Assembly (NCBI GenBank): GCA_018652685.1
Contig: JABIBQ010000065.1
Span: 1-53,277, forward strand
Reading direction: 5' to 3'
Length of the DNA stretch: 53,277 nucleotides
Source of the DNA: Candidatus Bathyarchaeota archaeon
GTDB lineage: Archaea > Thermoproteota > Bathyarchaeia > TCS64
The position numbers and the translations under genes were made by a program. Position 1 is the first letter of the stretch. Every line of letters starts with the position of its first letter. Positions 1 through 8,124 of this stretch are shown piece after piece. The notes beneath the pieces were generated by a model. That model ran no database searches and was not told the origin of the DNA. It saw only the letters and a list, made by a program, of their open reading frames with translations.

Positions 1-195
1 AAAAAGCCAGTCTCATATGTTATCGACGAGGACGTGTGCAGCGGGTGCAAGCTGTGCCTGAGCGGTTATGGGTGCCCCGCATTGATGTGGAACGACGAAA
101 CAATGAAGGCGAGCATCGATACAACGCTTTGTATGGGATGCGATAGCTGCGCACAGGTGTGTCCAACAAAAGCCATCCATAGGAGTGACGCGTAA
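1..195 (+). CDS. iorA: Indolepyruvate:ferredoxin oxidoreductase alpha subunit, C-terminal fragment (5' end outside window)
   Basis: Open from base 1 in frame 1 to TAA at 193-195; only the last 64 residues are present. They carry two ferredoxin-type cysteine clusters: C-x2-C-x2-C with a following CP, then CMGCDSCAQVCP. This is the arrangement at the C-terminus of IorA, the TPP-containing subunit that oxidatively decarboxylates aryl pyruvates from aromatic amino acid transamination to aryl-acetyl-CoA and reduces ferredoxin. The stop overlaps the start of the next gene by one base (TAATG), and that gene is the matching gamma-type subunit, which supports the call. The truncation is the window edge. 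Confidence 0.85.
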   Translation, partial: KKPVSYVIDEDVCSGCKLCLSGYGCPALMWNDETMKASIDTTLCMGCDSCAQVCPTKAIHRSDA

Positions 196-794
196 TGGAT
201 ACCTTCAAGATAGTAGTAGCCGGCGTAGGCGGGCAGGGAACCCTGTTAGCTTCACGGCTCCTAGCAGACGCGGCAATCAGCTCTGGTATGCACGTCAAGA
301 TCGGAGAGACCTACGGCATGGCCCAGAGAGGCGGACCTGTAATGGGCCATATCCAGATTGGCGGCGAGACAAATAACCCACAGATCAGGAAGGGAGAGGC
401 AGATGTCCTCATCGGGTTCGAGCCAGCCGAAGCTGTGAGGAGAGGTGTGACCTACTTGAAGAAGGGAGGCCTTGCACTAATCAACACGAGGAAAACAGAC
501 CCAGTCGAGGTAGTTAGCGGCATGAGGTTATACCCGGAGTTGGATGAATTGTTCGGCCTTCTACGGATGGTCACCGATGACATCAGGCTGTTTGATGCCA
601 CGGGCATCGCAGAGGAGGCGGGTGACCCTATCACGACGAACATCGTCATGCTGGGATCGATCGTCGAGAGTGGGTTGCTTCCATATAGCGAGGAAACCAT
701 AGTGGAGACTCTGAAAACGGGTCTGAAGCCACAGTTCCTTGAGCTGAACATGCGGGCATACGAGTTGGGAAAGAAGGCTTACCACAGCCTCTAA
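195..794 (+). CDS. iorB: Indolepyruvate:ferredoxin oxidoreductase beta subunit
   Basis: A 199-residue protein of the pyruvate/ketoisovalerate oxidoreductase gamma-domain family. The N-terminus has the GVGGQGT motif at about residues 11-17, and the GETYGMAQRGGPV segment at about 38-50 is characteristic of IorB. It forms the partner of IorA in cytoplasmic fermentation of aromatic 2-oxo acids, yielding reduced ferredoxin. ATG 195 overlaps the iorA stop, so the two are translationally coupled. Length is normal for the family. A run of seven T directly after the stop (795-801) marks the end of the operon. Confidence 0.92.
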   Translation: MDTFKIVVAGVGGQGTLLASRLLADAAISSGMHVKIGETYGMAQRGGPVMGHIQIGGETNNPQIRKGEADVLIGFEPAEAVRRGVTYLKKGGLALINTRKTDPVEVVSGMRLYPELDELFGLLRMVTDDIRLFDATGIAEEAGDPITTNIVMLGSIVESGLLPYSEETIVETLKTGLKPQFLELNMRAYELGKKAYHSL

Positions 795-801
795 TTTTTT
801 T
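795..801 (+). terminator. Oligo-T terminator after iorAB
   Basis: Seven consecutive T immediately after the TAA of iorB, typical of archaeal intrinsic termination. The next genes are on the opposite strand. Confidence 0.5.
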
Positions 802-812
802 ATCTAATTCTG

Positions 813-1103
813 CTAGGAGAATACCTTCGCCTTAACGTTGAAGGAATCTGGTAACAGGAATATTTTCGTGAATATCCACTCGGTATACTGGGAAGCGTAG
901 TCAATCTGGATTGCTGGGGGCTTTTTCTGGTATGAGACGGAGTTTCCATCGGAGTTGCTCGCTATCTCCATTTCCTGACCAAGACATTGGGACTCCAAGC
1001 TCGAAAGGTTACGCATCGGGATATCAATGATAAGAGTTTGCTCCAGTGTAACGACAACTATCTGAATTAACCTGCCGCTTTGATTGTCCCCGAATAACAC
1101 CAA
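813..1103 (-). CDS. Small uncharacterised protein (non-ATG start)
   Basis: A 96-residue frame starting at TTG 1103 or GTG 1100. I do not recognise a family. It looks coding because residue usage is balanced and a TATA-like gttatat (1134-1140, read on minus) lies about 27 bases before the start, as for other leaderless genes here. The predicted protein is a compact alpha/beta-like sequence with hydrophobic stretches near residues 14-28 and a lysine-rich C-terminus, with no signal peptide or cysteine motif. The same frame stays open upstream as far as the TAA stop of the amidohydrolase at 1203-1205, so it is in phase with that gene. Alternatives are a 5'-truncated remnant or an in-frame extension. 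Confidence 0.45.
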   Translation of the reverse strand: MVLFGDNQSGRLIQIVVVTLEQTLIIDIPMRNLSSLESQCLGQEMEIASNSDGNSVSYQKKPPAIQIDYASQYTEWIFTKIFLLPDSFNVKAKVFS

Positions 1104-1133
1104 CTTCTCATTATCAGCGAGTGCCTGCTCTAG

Positions 1134-1140
1134 GTTATAT
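1134..1140 (-). promoter_or_regulatory. TATA-like box for the small gene 813-1103
   Basis: Reads atataac on the minus strand; its centre is about 27 bases from the position expected for transcription start just ahead of TTG 1103/GTG 1100. Confidence 0.35.
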
Positions 1141-1202
1141 CTGTAAAATGCTACCGTCGAGAGAACTCTAGGGCTACAAGGAAAGTGTGAAAGGGAAAAA
1201 GG

Positions 1203-2666
1203 TTACTCGTCGGGGTTCCAGGGCTTGAAGCTCTGGGGGCTGATCTCGTCGCTGTGTTGTTTTAGGTAGTGGTTTTCTGGTATCCTGTCCCAGATCGCTT
1301 TTGTTGTTTTCTGGACTTTCGAGACAAGTTTATTCTCGTCTATGGTTAGTATCTTTCCATCTTCAACTACAATTTCGCCGTTTACTATTACATATTCAAC
1401 GTCTGTCCTTGAAGACGCATTGACGATATTCTTGACTGGGTCTCTGCATGGTACATTGTTGATGGTCTCCATATTGATTATTGTGAGATCAGCTAGACAA
1501 CCCTTTGCGATTTTTCCGAGGTCATCCCGTCCAATCGCTTTTGCACCTCCCATAGTGGCGCTGTTGAATATCTCCTTAGCAGTTCCACTGAAACATGACC
1601 AATCAGCCAACTTTGAGGTATAGGAAGCCATACGCATCTCATTCAGCATATCCTGTGGGGATGTATCGCAACCGATTGATACATTGATTCCATGTGCCAG
1701 ATACCTGCTGTGACTGTGCATTTTGTTTCCACGCTTTATGAATACTAATGGATCATGACTTACAGTTGCACCTGACTTGGCTAATAATGCAAAGTCATCA
1801 GTCCCTTGAACGGGAGGATATGCGAGTAAGGGATGTCCTGCCAACGCCCATCCGTGACCGATTACAAGATCATCCTTCAAAAGCCCTGTATGATGTAAGA
1901 ATTCAATTGGGGTTTTCTTGTACATTCTTATCATGTTCTGGAACTCTACGACCCACTGACCAGCATGAATGCTTACAGGACATTGAAGCTCGTCTGCTTT
2001 TTCTCTGACTGCTTTTTGTAGCCCTTCGGATACTTGATCAACAGTACTTGGATACAATGCTCCGATTATTCTTCCATTTGCATCTCCATCATACTGTTTG
2101 ACAAAAGCCTCTGCTTTGTCAAGTTGTTTTAGTCCTTTTTCTGGGTCATCCCATACAGTCATGAAATTGGCTTCTTGATGTCTCACCCATCTACCGTCTG
2201 AGATGCCTCCGCCTTCGACTGCTCTCATTCCTATTTCATCAATATACTTAACAGCAGTTTCAGCTCCGAGAGTTCCTATCATCCCAATTTCAAGCATGGT
2301 TGTGCAACCACTTCTTAGAAGCTCTACCATGGTATAATTTGCAAAAACGTGATAGTCCTCTGGTTTTATGCTCTTGCCTAAAGCAGATAGATTCTCTCCA
2401 AGACTACTCATATAGAGAGACGGCGCTCCTGTATCATCAATGAAACTCTTATCTTTTGGAGCTGATGAGGCGTGAGTGTGAGTGCATATGAAACCTGCCG
2501 TTACAACGTGAGTAGGAGCATCAATCCAACGATCCACTGTCCCAGAATAGTTTTTACCTACATGCACAATTCGCTGACCTTCAATGACGACAACTCCATC
2601 TCTTAGAAGTCGGTTTTCTTGACCATCGAAAGCGATAATCCACTTTGCTTTGATACCAATCGACAT
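1203..2666 (-). CDS. Amidohydrolase family protein (cytosine/guanine/S-adenosylhomocysteine deaminase-like)
   Basis: A 487-residue metal-dependent hydrolase. A short beta-sandwich N-terminus leads into TAGFICTHTHA (HxH metal ligands, about residues 57-67), followed by SIHAGQ and IGHGWALAGH histidines and the GCDTSP aspartate (about 335-340). These match the TIM-barrel amidohydrolase layout used by hydrolytic deaminases and chlorohydrolases; the substrate cannot be read from the sequence. The C-terminus returns to the sandwich domain (ADLTIINMETINN, then VEYVIVNGEIVVEDG). Base composition and codon choice are visibly AT-richer than in most neighbours, which hints at a different history. It stands alone on minus, facing iorAB. 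A second, unrelated-looking amidohydrolase of similar length lies at 32791-34212. Confidence 0.85.
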   Translation of the reverse strand: MSIGIKAKWIIAFDGQENRLLRDGVVVIEGQRIVHVGKNYSGTVDRWIDAPTHVVTAGFICTHTHASSAPKDKSFIDDTGAPSLYMSSLGENLSALGKSIKPEDYHVFANYTMVELLRSGCTTMLEIGMIGTLGAETAVKYIDEIGMRAVEGGGISDGRWVRHQEANFMTVWDDPEKGLKQLDKAEAFVKQYDGDANGRIIGALYPSTVDQVSEGLQKAVREKADELQCPVSIHAGQWVVEFQNMIRMYKKTPIEFLHHTGLLKDDLVIGHGWALAGHPLLAYPPVQGTDDFALLAKSGATVSHDPLVFIKRGNKMHSHSRYLAHGINVSIGCDTSPQDMLNEMRMASYTSKLADWSCFSGTAKEIFNSATMGGAKAIGRDDLGKIAKGCLADLTIINMETINNVPCRDPVKNIVNASSRTDVEYVIVNGEIVVEDGKILTIDENKLVSKVQKTTKAIWDRIPENHYLKQHSDEISPQSFKPWNPDE

Positions 2667-2802
2667 GGTTTCAATGGAACGGTTCGCGGGGATAAGGTTT
2701 CTCCGAATAACGGGTTATTATTTCATAGAGAAAATGCATTCGCTCAGGATGAGAAAATTCCCCTGGTTCTTTTTTTTCTTGTTGGATCGAGCACGCACGT
2801 GA

Positions 2803-3069
2803 TACATATTAGTAATCAATTATTTTATTAAGTCGAGACACCAAAGTTGTTTAAGGGCTAGAACCTTAACAAAAAATAGTGCGGTACCCAAGGATTCTTA
2901 TCGGTTTACTATAGAGTGCCCAAGATGCAGAAAAGATATTGAAACTTATTCAGGTAAACCCGATGAGAACGGGTTTGTGACCTTATCGCTACGCTGCAGT
3001 TGCGGTTATTGGAAGAACAGGAGGGTACTGGCCGAGTCATTGAATGACTCGACCAGGGGATACCATTAA
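2803..3069 (+). pseudogene. Zinc-ribbon-like small protein remnant without a usable start
   Basis: The frame opens after TGA 2800-2802 and runs to TAA 3067-3069. Its last part reads as a plausible metal-binding protein: IECPRC at 2911-2928 and, about 26 residues later, RCSCGYW, giving two CxxC/CxC knuckles. The region holding the knuckles contains no ATG, GTG or TTG upstream of the first cysteine pair, so a normal start is missing. It may be a 5'-truncated gene, use a rare start such as ATT or ATA, or need a frameshift to be expressed. No family was recognised beyond zinc ribbon. Confidence 0.4.
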
Positions 3070-3123
3070 CTGGCCATTCCCGCTTAGAAACTGATATTAC
3101 CCACAAACCATTGAGATTCAGTG

Positions 3124-3549
3124 ATGAATCTCGCGGAATATACCGAGCCAGTAATCAGGCTGATACTAGCAGCTGCCTTAGGGGCAATAATAGGTTTTGA
3201 GAGGGAGAGCCTGCACAAGCCGGCCGGTCTCAGGACCCATGTCCTCGTAAGCGTTGCTTCTTGCCTCGTGACCCTTGTATCAATTATGGCGTTCCCAGAG
3301 GATCCTGCCCGTTTGCTGGCCCAGATCATCCCCGGCATCGGCTTCATAGGGGCTGGATCGATCATCGCAAGTGGCGAAAAAGTAATCGGGATAACTACGG
3401 CAACAGGGATCTTTGTCACATCATCAATCGGGATCGCGGTGGGGACAGGAAACTATGTCCTGGCGATAGCGGCCGTTTTCATCGTCGGCTTCGTGATGTA
3501 CAGCGGATTTCTGACATACAAGGAAGACAAGCCAGACTTAGCGAGATAA
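3124..3549 (+). CDS. MgtC/SapB family membrane protein
   Basis: About 141 residues with four hydrophobic segments. The first runs into the family signature LGAIIGFERE, followed by KPAGLRTH (about residues 20-40). Further segments include PGIGFIGAGSII and ITTATGIFVTSSIGIAVG, matching the N-terminal membrane domain of MgtC/SapB/YhiD proteins. Roles proposed for the family are in magnesium limitation and modulation of membrane ATPases; which applies here cannot be told. GTG 3121 immediately precedes ATG 3124, and I prefer the ATG. It lacks the C-terminal ACT-like domain of longer members. It is followed after 30 bases by the next plus-strand gene. Confidence 0.85.
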   Translation: MNLAEYTEPVIRLILAAALGAIIGFERESLHKPAGLRTHVLVSVASCLVTLVSIMAFPEDPARLLAQIIPGIGFIGAGSIIASGEKVIGITTATGIFVTSSIGIAVGTGNYVLAIAAVFIVGFVMYSGFLTYKEDKPDLAR

Positions 3550-3579
3550 CGTCTTATCTTGACGGGATAATAACACGCT

Positions 3580-3996
3580 ATGGGCGACCCTGTATCCCTT
3601 AAACAGCTGGAGAAAGAGCTGAACTACAGTTTCAAATCCAAACCACTGCTCATCGGAGGGGCAGCCATGGAGCACTACGACCTCAGGAAACGAGGAGCCG
3701 ATATTGACTTTGTGGTGACTGACGAGGACTATCAAGCACTTGCTTCTCTACACCCAGCGTTCAGGAGAGATATTTTCGGTGATTTGGGTGTCTGCATGGA
3801 CATCTACGAGGTCTGGCGTACAATAATGATGTTCGGATATGACCACCTGTCGGAGGAAGCAGAGGAACGAAGCGGTCTACTCGTCGTTTCACTTGAGAAG
3901 TTACTGTTACTCAAGGCACTGGGCATGAGCGAGGAGAAGTACTTCAAGGATCTCAGGCTAATCGTGAAGAAAATCATCGATATCCAGTACGAGTAA
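3580..3996 (+). CDS. Nucleotidyltransferase-fold protein (AbiEii/MNT-like)
   Basis: A 138-residue protein. LLIGGAAMEHYDLRKRGADIDFVV (residues 23-46) resembles the GG-S/A ... DxD core of small nucleotidyltransferases: glycine-rich turn, then an acidic pair on a strand. The C-terminal half is helical with a leucine-rich segment (SLEKLLLLKALGM). Such proteins are often the antitoxin/toxin nucleotidyltransferase half of toxin-antitoxin or Abi systems, but no partner gene is adjacent: the neighbours are MgtC and an aminotransferase. It could also be a stand-alone housekeeping paralogue. The function is not assigned beyond the fold. Confidence 0.6.
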   Translation: MGDPVSLKQLEKELNYSFKSKPLLIGGAAMEHYDLRKRGADIDFVVTDEDYQALASLHPAFRRDIFGDLGVCMDIYEVWRTIMMFGYDHLSEEAEERSGLLVVSLEKLLLLKALGMSEEKYFKDLRLIVKKIIDIQYE

Positions 3997-4028
3997 AGGG
4001 TTAAATTATCCTGACCCCATCGTAAACC

Positions 4029-5339
4029 ATGTCACATATTTTCACAAGGGGAGCCATGCACCTCCACGAGATGGTCAAAGGGGAAGGGGTCTACCTCTGG
4101 TCAAAGGAGGGAGAACGTTTCATAGACGGAAGTGCGGGCCCAATATGCGTCAACATCGGGCACGGCGTCAAGGAGGTCGCTGATGCGGTGCACGCCCAGA
4201 TGAAGCAGGTCAGCTACGTCCACAGCAGCCACTTCATAACGACTTCGGTCAGCGACTGTGCCGAGAAGATCGCAGATTTCGCACCCGACAACTTTAACCA
4301 CGTCTATTTCTGCAGCGGAGGATCACTGGCCACAGAAGCGGCGGCAAAGATGGCTCGCCAGTACTATCTCCAAGTGGGCGAACCCAAGCGCAGCAAGATC
4401 ATAGCCAGGTGGCAGAGCTACCACGGCAACACTCTAGGCGCATTGAGCATGTCAGGGAACATAGGCAGAAGAAGACGATACGTCCCCATGCTGCTTGATG
4501 TGCCCCATATTCCACCTGCCTACTGCTACAGATGCTGGTATGGAAAGACATGCGATACATGTGATCTAGAGTGTGCACGTGCGCTTGACACCCAGATCAG
4601 GGCAGAGGGACCGGAGTACGTGGCCGCGTTCATCGCAGAGCCATACGTAGGCGCGACACTGGGTGCACTCCCAGCGGCTCCCGGCTACTTCCAGCTCATA
4701 CGCGAGATATGCGACGAGCACGGCGTCCTGTTCATCTCAGACGAGGTAATGACCGGGTTTGGCAGGACCGGCAAGAAATGGGGACTCGATCACTGGGACA
4801 CCACCCCGGATATCATCGCAACCGCAAAAGGCCTATCAGGGGGGTACCTACCTCTCGGCGCAACCATCGCCAGCGACAAAGTCTTCGAGGGCTTCAGTGA
4901 GCCATTCGCCCACGGACACACTTATGGAAGTCATCCCGTGGCTTGTGCTGCTGGCGTGGCCGTCCTTGACTATATGAACAAGCACAACCTCGTCCAGAAT
5001 TCAAGAGTGATCGGCGAGTACATGCACAAGAAGCTTGATTCCCTCAAAGACCACCCATCAGTTGGTGACATAAGGGGGAGCGGCTTGTTCTCGGGGATAG
5101 AATTCGTTAAGGACAAGGAGACTAAGGAGTCGTATGCGCCAGAGGTCAGGTTCAACACGCTGGTTGTTGACAAGTGTTTTGATAACGGGCTATTGGTTTA
5201 TCCAGGGCCAGGTACCATTGACGGGGTCCGTGGGGACCACATCATAGTCGCTCCGCCACTGGTAGCGTCCAAGGGAGAGGTTGATGAGATCATTGAGTTG
5301 CTCGAAAAATCGTTGACCGAGGTCGAGAAAGAGGTTTAG
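4029..5339 (+). CDS. Class III pyridoxal-phosphate aminotransferase
   Basis: A 436-residue fold-type I PLP enzyme. It has the CSGGSLATEAAAKMAR cofactor loop (about 93-108), the YHGNTLGALSMSG segment, and the DEVMTGFGRTGK helix with the aspartate that contacts the pyridine nitrogen. The Schiff-base lysine is in ATAKGLSGGYLPLGA (about residue 273), and GHTYGSHPVACAAG follows. The cysteine-rich insert CYRCWYGKTCDTCDLECA (about 165-182) occurs in a subgroup of omega- and diamine-type aminotransferases. The enzyme transfers an amino group from an amino acid, amine or beta-amino acid to a 2-oxo acid. The donor is unknown, but it ends 2 bases from the convergent BKACE gene, suggesting a role in degrading amino-keto acids. 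Confidence 0.9.
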   Translation: MSHIFTRGAMHLHEMVKGEGVYLWSKEGERFIDGSAGPICVNIGHGVKEVADAVHAQMKQVSYVHSSHFITTSVSDCAEKIADFAPDNFNHVYFCSGGSLATEAAAKMARQYYLQVGEPKRSKIIARWQSYHGNTLGALSMSGNIGRRRRYVPMLLDVPHIPPAYCYRCWYGKTCDTCDLECARALDTQIRAEGPEYVAAFIAEPYVGATLGALPAAPGYFQLIREICDEHGVLFISDEVMTGFGRTGKKWGLDHWDTTPDIIATAKGLSGGYLPLGATIASDKVFEGFSEPFAHGHTYGSHPVACAAGVAVLDYMNKHNLVQNSRVIGEYMHKKLDSLKDHPSVGDIRGSGLFSGIEFVKDKETKESYAPEVRFNTLVVDKCFDNGLLVYPGPGTIDGVRGDHIIVAPPLVASKGEVDEIIELLEKSLTEVEKEV

Positions 5340-5341
5340 AA

Positions 5342-6184
5342 CTACAGGGTCAGTATCTTTCTCGCCTCATCCGGCGTTGCAACCTCGATGTTAAGTGCCT
5401 CGGCGATAGTTACCACCCTCTCCACCAGCTGGGCGTTGCTTTTCAGCAACTCGCCCCGCTTCAGGTAGATGTTGTCCTCCATACCGACTCTGACGTGCCC
5501 GTTAAGAGTCATTGCTAGAGCCCCAATGGGCAGCTCGGTTCTGCCTAATGAACACACGCTCCAGGTCCATTCCTTGGGGAGCTCCTCGACGCAGTAAAGA
5601 AGAGTTTTAGGGTTTGGAGAAAACCCTGTCCTTCCTACCATGACGAACTGGAGGTGGATTGGCTGGACAAAGACACCTTCATTTGATAGCATCTTGGCCG
5701 TGTTGATCATGCCAGTATCGTATACTTCAAGCTCAGGTTTCACACCGTGATCCTTCATGTACCCAGCCCAACGCTTGATACGTGGAACATCGTTCATGAA
5801 AACGCCCTCATATGGGGGTGTCCATAGGTTGACGGTGCCCACGTTCATGGACATCATCTCGTGGCCAAATGAGCAACGCTCCTCGATATTCTTGTCTAGG
5901 GCCTCGTCGCTTACCCTCCTCCCACCTCCGGTGGTGACGTTACAAATGAGGTTGGTCTTACTCTGAATCTGTTCGACATATTCGCGGAGAACAGGGTTCG
6001 GTACCGGATGGGGTTTTCCGGTTTCAGGCTCCTTGGCATGGAGGTGGACAATGCTTGCCCCAGCCTCCCAGCACTTTATGGCCTCGTCAGTGATCTCCTG
6101 GACGGTTGTAGGGACATATGGAGTCATCTCCCTGCTCACTGGCTCACCTCCTGTGATCGCAGCTGTGATGATTAACTTGAACAT
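5342..6184 (-). CDS. BKACE family beta-keto acid cleavage enzyme (Kce, DUF849)
   Basis: A 280-residue TIM-barrel protein of the DUF849 family. The N-terminus LIITAAITGGEPVSREMTPY, the metal-binding ASIVHLHAKE (about 44-53), the CNVTTGGG segment and the late VRVGMEDNIY motif match 3-keto-5-aminohexanoate cleavage enzyme and its relatives. Family chemistry: a zinc enzyme transfers the acetoacetate portion of a beta-keto acid onto acetyl-CoA, releasing acetoacetate and an acyl-CoA. Kce proper belongs to lysine fermentation, but BKACE substrates vary widely. An aminotransferase ends against it on the other strand and an enoyl-CoA hydratase lies elsewhere in the window; the other lysine-fermentation genes are not seen. 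Confidence 0.88.
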   Translation of the reverse strand: MFKLIITAAITGGEPVSREMTPYVPTTVQEITDEAIKCWEAGASIVHLHAKEPETGKPHPVPNPVLREYVEQIQSKTNLICNVTTGGGRRVSDEALDKNIEERCSFGHEMMSMNVGTVNLWTPPYEGVFMNDVPRIKRWAGYMKDHGVKPELEVYDTGMINTAKMLSNEGVFVQPIHLQFVMVGRTGFSPNPKTLLYCVEELPKEWTWSVCSLGRTELPIGALAMTLNGHVRVGMEDNIYLKRGELLKSNAQLVERVVTIAEALNIEVATPDEARKILTL

Positions 6185-6242
6185 GGTTAATGGTGTCTTT
6201 AGTTGATAATATAATCAACCCTAAAAAACGGGTTAAAGGGGG

Positions 6243-7670
6243 TTAAATTGTCCAGTCCAGCAGTAGTCGGTCTCCCTTGAGCTTCTGGATCTCGGTAATA
6301 TCCTGGGTGACTTCCATGGTTCCCTTGTAGTTGCCGTCGTCGTCAAACATCGGGTAGTACCTGATGTGGATCTTCTTGTCTCCCATGTTAATCCAGAACT
6401 CTGCTTCGTCCTTCTCCTTGTTCTTGAAGGAGTGGATGATGTTCTCCACGATGTTTACGCTTGTAGGTGGGTGACACCGCTTGACCTCCCTGCCTATGAT
6501 ACCGGGGCTACGAGGGAACACTCTGTGCTTTCCAGCGGAGTAGAACGCCACACGGTCATTCTCATCGACGAATGTGATGTCTACTGGAAGGTATTTTAGC
6601 ATCAGGTTCACCTGCTCAGGAGTCAAGGCACCGGTGTCAAGAGCAACTGTGCCCATCACAGCTGCGCCGACTGTTTTCTGCTCTTCCTCAGCGATATCAG
6701 GGGTCCACTCCACCATGGGCTCGATCCAAGAGTAACCAATCTCGGCTTCCCCGTCCCTAACGTCTAGCCAGTCCCTGTCAGTCAGGGTTTCAAGGCTCAT
6801 GGGGTACAAGATGTGCTCCTCCTTGTAGATCATGTCCCTAATGGTGATTATTACCTCGTTGAGTGATGTAACTGCCTTTGGATTTCCATCAGCCAACTCA
6901 CTCCTAGAAATCTTGATGGCCATCCTGACATCATCATGGAGTGCCCACATCACCGAGCTAGGGCCCGTGACCTCGTACGACTCCAGCTTTGGGAAAAGCT
7001 GGTTCTCCTTGCGGACGTAGTGATTCTCGATGAGAGCGAGCTTCTCAAGTAGAAGTGAAAGATTCTCCCCGTGCTTGGCCATATCATCCTTTGATGCTTT
7101 TCCAGTTATCTCCAAGAGAACCGATTCAATGTCGTTCATAATGTTCTCTGAGGCACGGTTCTCGACCATGAAAGTATGAATGGGATGGCCTGCAGGAGGT
7201 CTGGGGATGTCCTTGCCATCCAGTGCGTGCTTGAATACCTCGACGTGGACATCGCAGAGCCGCTTTACCTCGGACTCGGGCAAACCCTCGTCAATGAGTA
7301 GCTGCTCTATCTCGGCTATTTCGGTAGCGCTCACGTCCTGAACGAGGTCTGCGAACCGTTTTCTGAGAATATCCATCTCGACACCGGCGTGGATGTCCGT
7401 GATGATACTCTTCAGTACCTCCTTACGCATCTCCTTGATGTCGCCCCCTTCCCTTTTCTTGATCTCAGCCTGGAAGATACCGATTAACTCATCGATCTCA
7501 AACCCGCCGCCTCCTGCCGCCATCTCGATGGTGGCAAATGCAAACATCTTTGCCCTATGCTCGGGATCCTGTAGCTTTTTGAAATGAGGCGCGATGGTTG
7601 GGAGGAAATCGATTATCCATGGGTACTTTTCGAAAATCTCTTTGATCCTTGTGTTAGCCTTGAGGTCCAA
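6243..7670 (-). CDS. DUF1858/DUF438 - hemerythrin - PAS sensor-like protein
   Basis: A 475-residue multidomain cytoplasmic protein starting at TTG 7670. Residues about 1-55 resemble DUF1858 (IKEIFEKYPWIIDFLPT). A DUF438 helical domain follows at about 85-155, then a hemerythrin-like four-helix bundle at about 165-305 with histidines in GHPIHTFMVEN, ENHYVRKENQLFPKLE, ALHDDVRM and YKEEHILYP. A C-terminal PAS domain lies at about 355-465 (LPVDITFVDENDRVAFYSAG ... GTMEVTQDITEIQKL). The hemerythrin histidine/acidic set looks intact, so a diiron site sensing O2, NO or iron state is plausible. No kinase or methyl-accepting output domain is present. It lies between the BKACE enzyme and two cupins, on the same strand as the cupins. 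Confidence 0.85.
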   Translation of the reverse strand: MDLKANTRIKEIFEKYPWIIDFLPTIAPHFKKLQDPEHRAKMFAFATIEMAAGGGGFEIDELIGIFQAEIKKREGGDIKEMRKEVLKSIITDIHAGVEMDILRKRFADLVQDVSATEIAEIEQLLIDEGLPESEVKRLCDVHVEVFKHALDGKDIPRPPAGHPIHTFMVENRASENIMNDIESVLLEITGKASKDDMAKHGENLSLLLEKLALIENHYVRKENQLFPKLESYEVTGPSSVMWALHDDVRMAIKISRSELADGNPKAVTSLNEVIITIRDMIYKEEHILYPMSLETLTDRDWLDVRDGEAEIGYSWIEPMVEWTPDIAEEEQKTVGAAVMGTVALDTGALTPEQVNLMLKYLPVDITFVDENDRVAFYSAGKHRVFPRSPGIIGREVKRCHPPTSVNIVENIIHSFKNKEKDEAEFWINMGDKKIHIRYYPMFDDDGNYKGTMEVTQDITEIQKLKGDRLLLDWTI

Positions 7671-7720
7671 TGAATATCACGGGTAAAACCAATGAGAGGG
7701 AATTTAAAAACTGTACCTAA

Positions 7721-8092
7721 CTAGACTTTGGTACCTATCATCAACAATATGACCAGTTTTTTCGAGTTGTTTACGAAGCCATGGGGCACATTGACTGGCA
7801 GGAAAATCGAGTCACCCGCCTTGACATCTGTTTTCTCATCACCGATCTGTATAACTCCCTCTCCCTGGAGAACAAAGTAGACTTGCTCCTGGTCTTCGTG
7901 GACGTGCATCTGGTTGGTTGTACCTGGCTTGATCAATACTCTTGAGAAGCCATTGAATGACCTCATAGAGTCAGGCTTGACAGCTCCGAACTCGGGGAAA
8001 TCCTCGAAAAAGATTTGGTACAGTGTGTCCTCGCCGTGCTGGGCCTCAAGAGGCTTCCGTATCAGAGATGGTAGATGTACTTTATGAATCAT
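7721..8092 (-). CDS. Cupin domain protein
   Basis: A 123-residue single-domain cupin. Motif 1 is TNQMHVHEDQEQVYFVLQGEG (H-x-H and a downstream E, about residues 58-78); motif 2 is DSIFLPVNVPHGFVN (about 93-107, ending in a histidine). The metal ligand set H, H, E and H looks complete. Such small cupins bind a divalent metal and act as isomerases, dioxygenases or sensors; no substrate can be assigned. It is separated by 32 bases from a second cupin upstream on the same strand. Confidence 0.8.
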   Translation of the reverse strand: MIHKVHLPSLIRKPLEAQHGEDTLYQIFFEDFPEFGAVKPDSMRSFNGFSRVLIKPGTTNQMHVHEDQEQVYFVLQGEGVIQIGDEKTDVKAGDSIFLPVNVPHGFVNNSKKLVILLMIGTKV

Positions 8093-8124
8093 GAATAGGG
8101 TATGGGTTGAAAGGATAACTGTGT

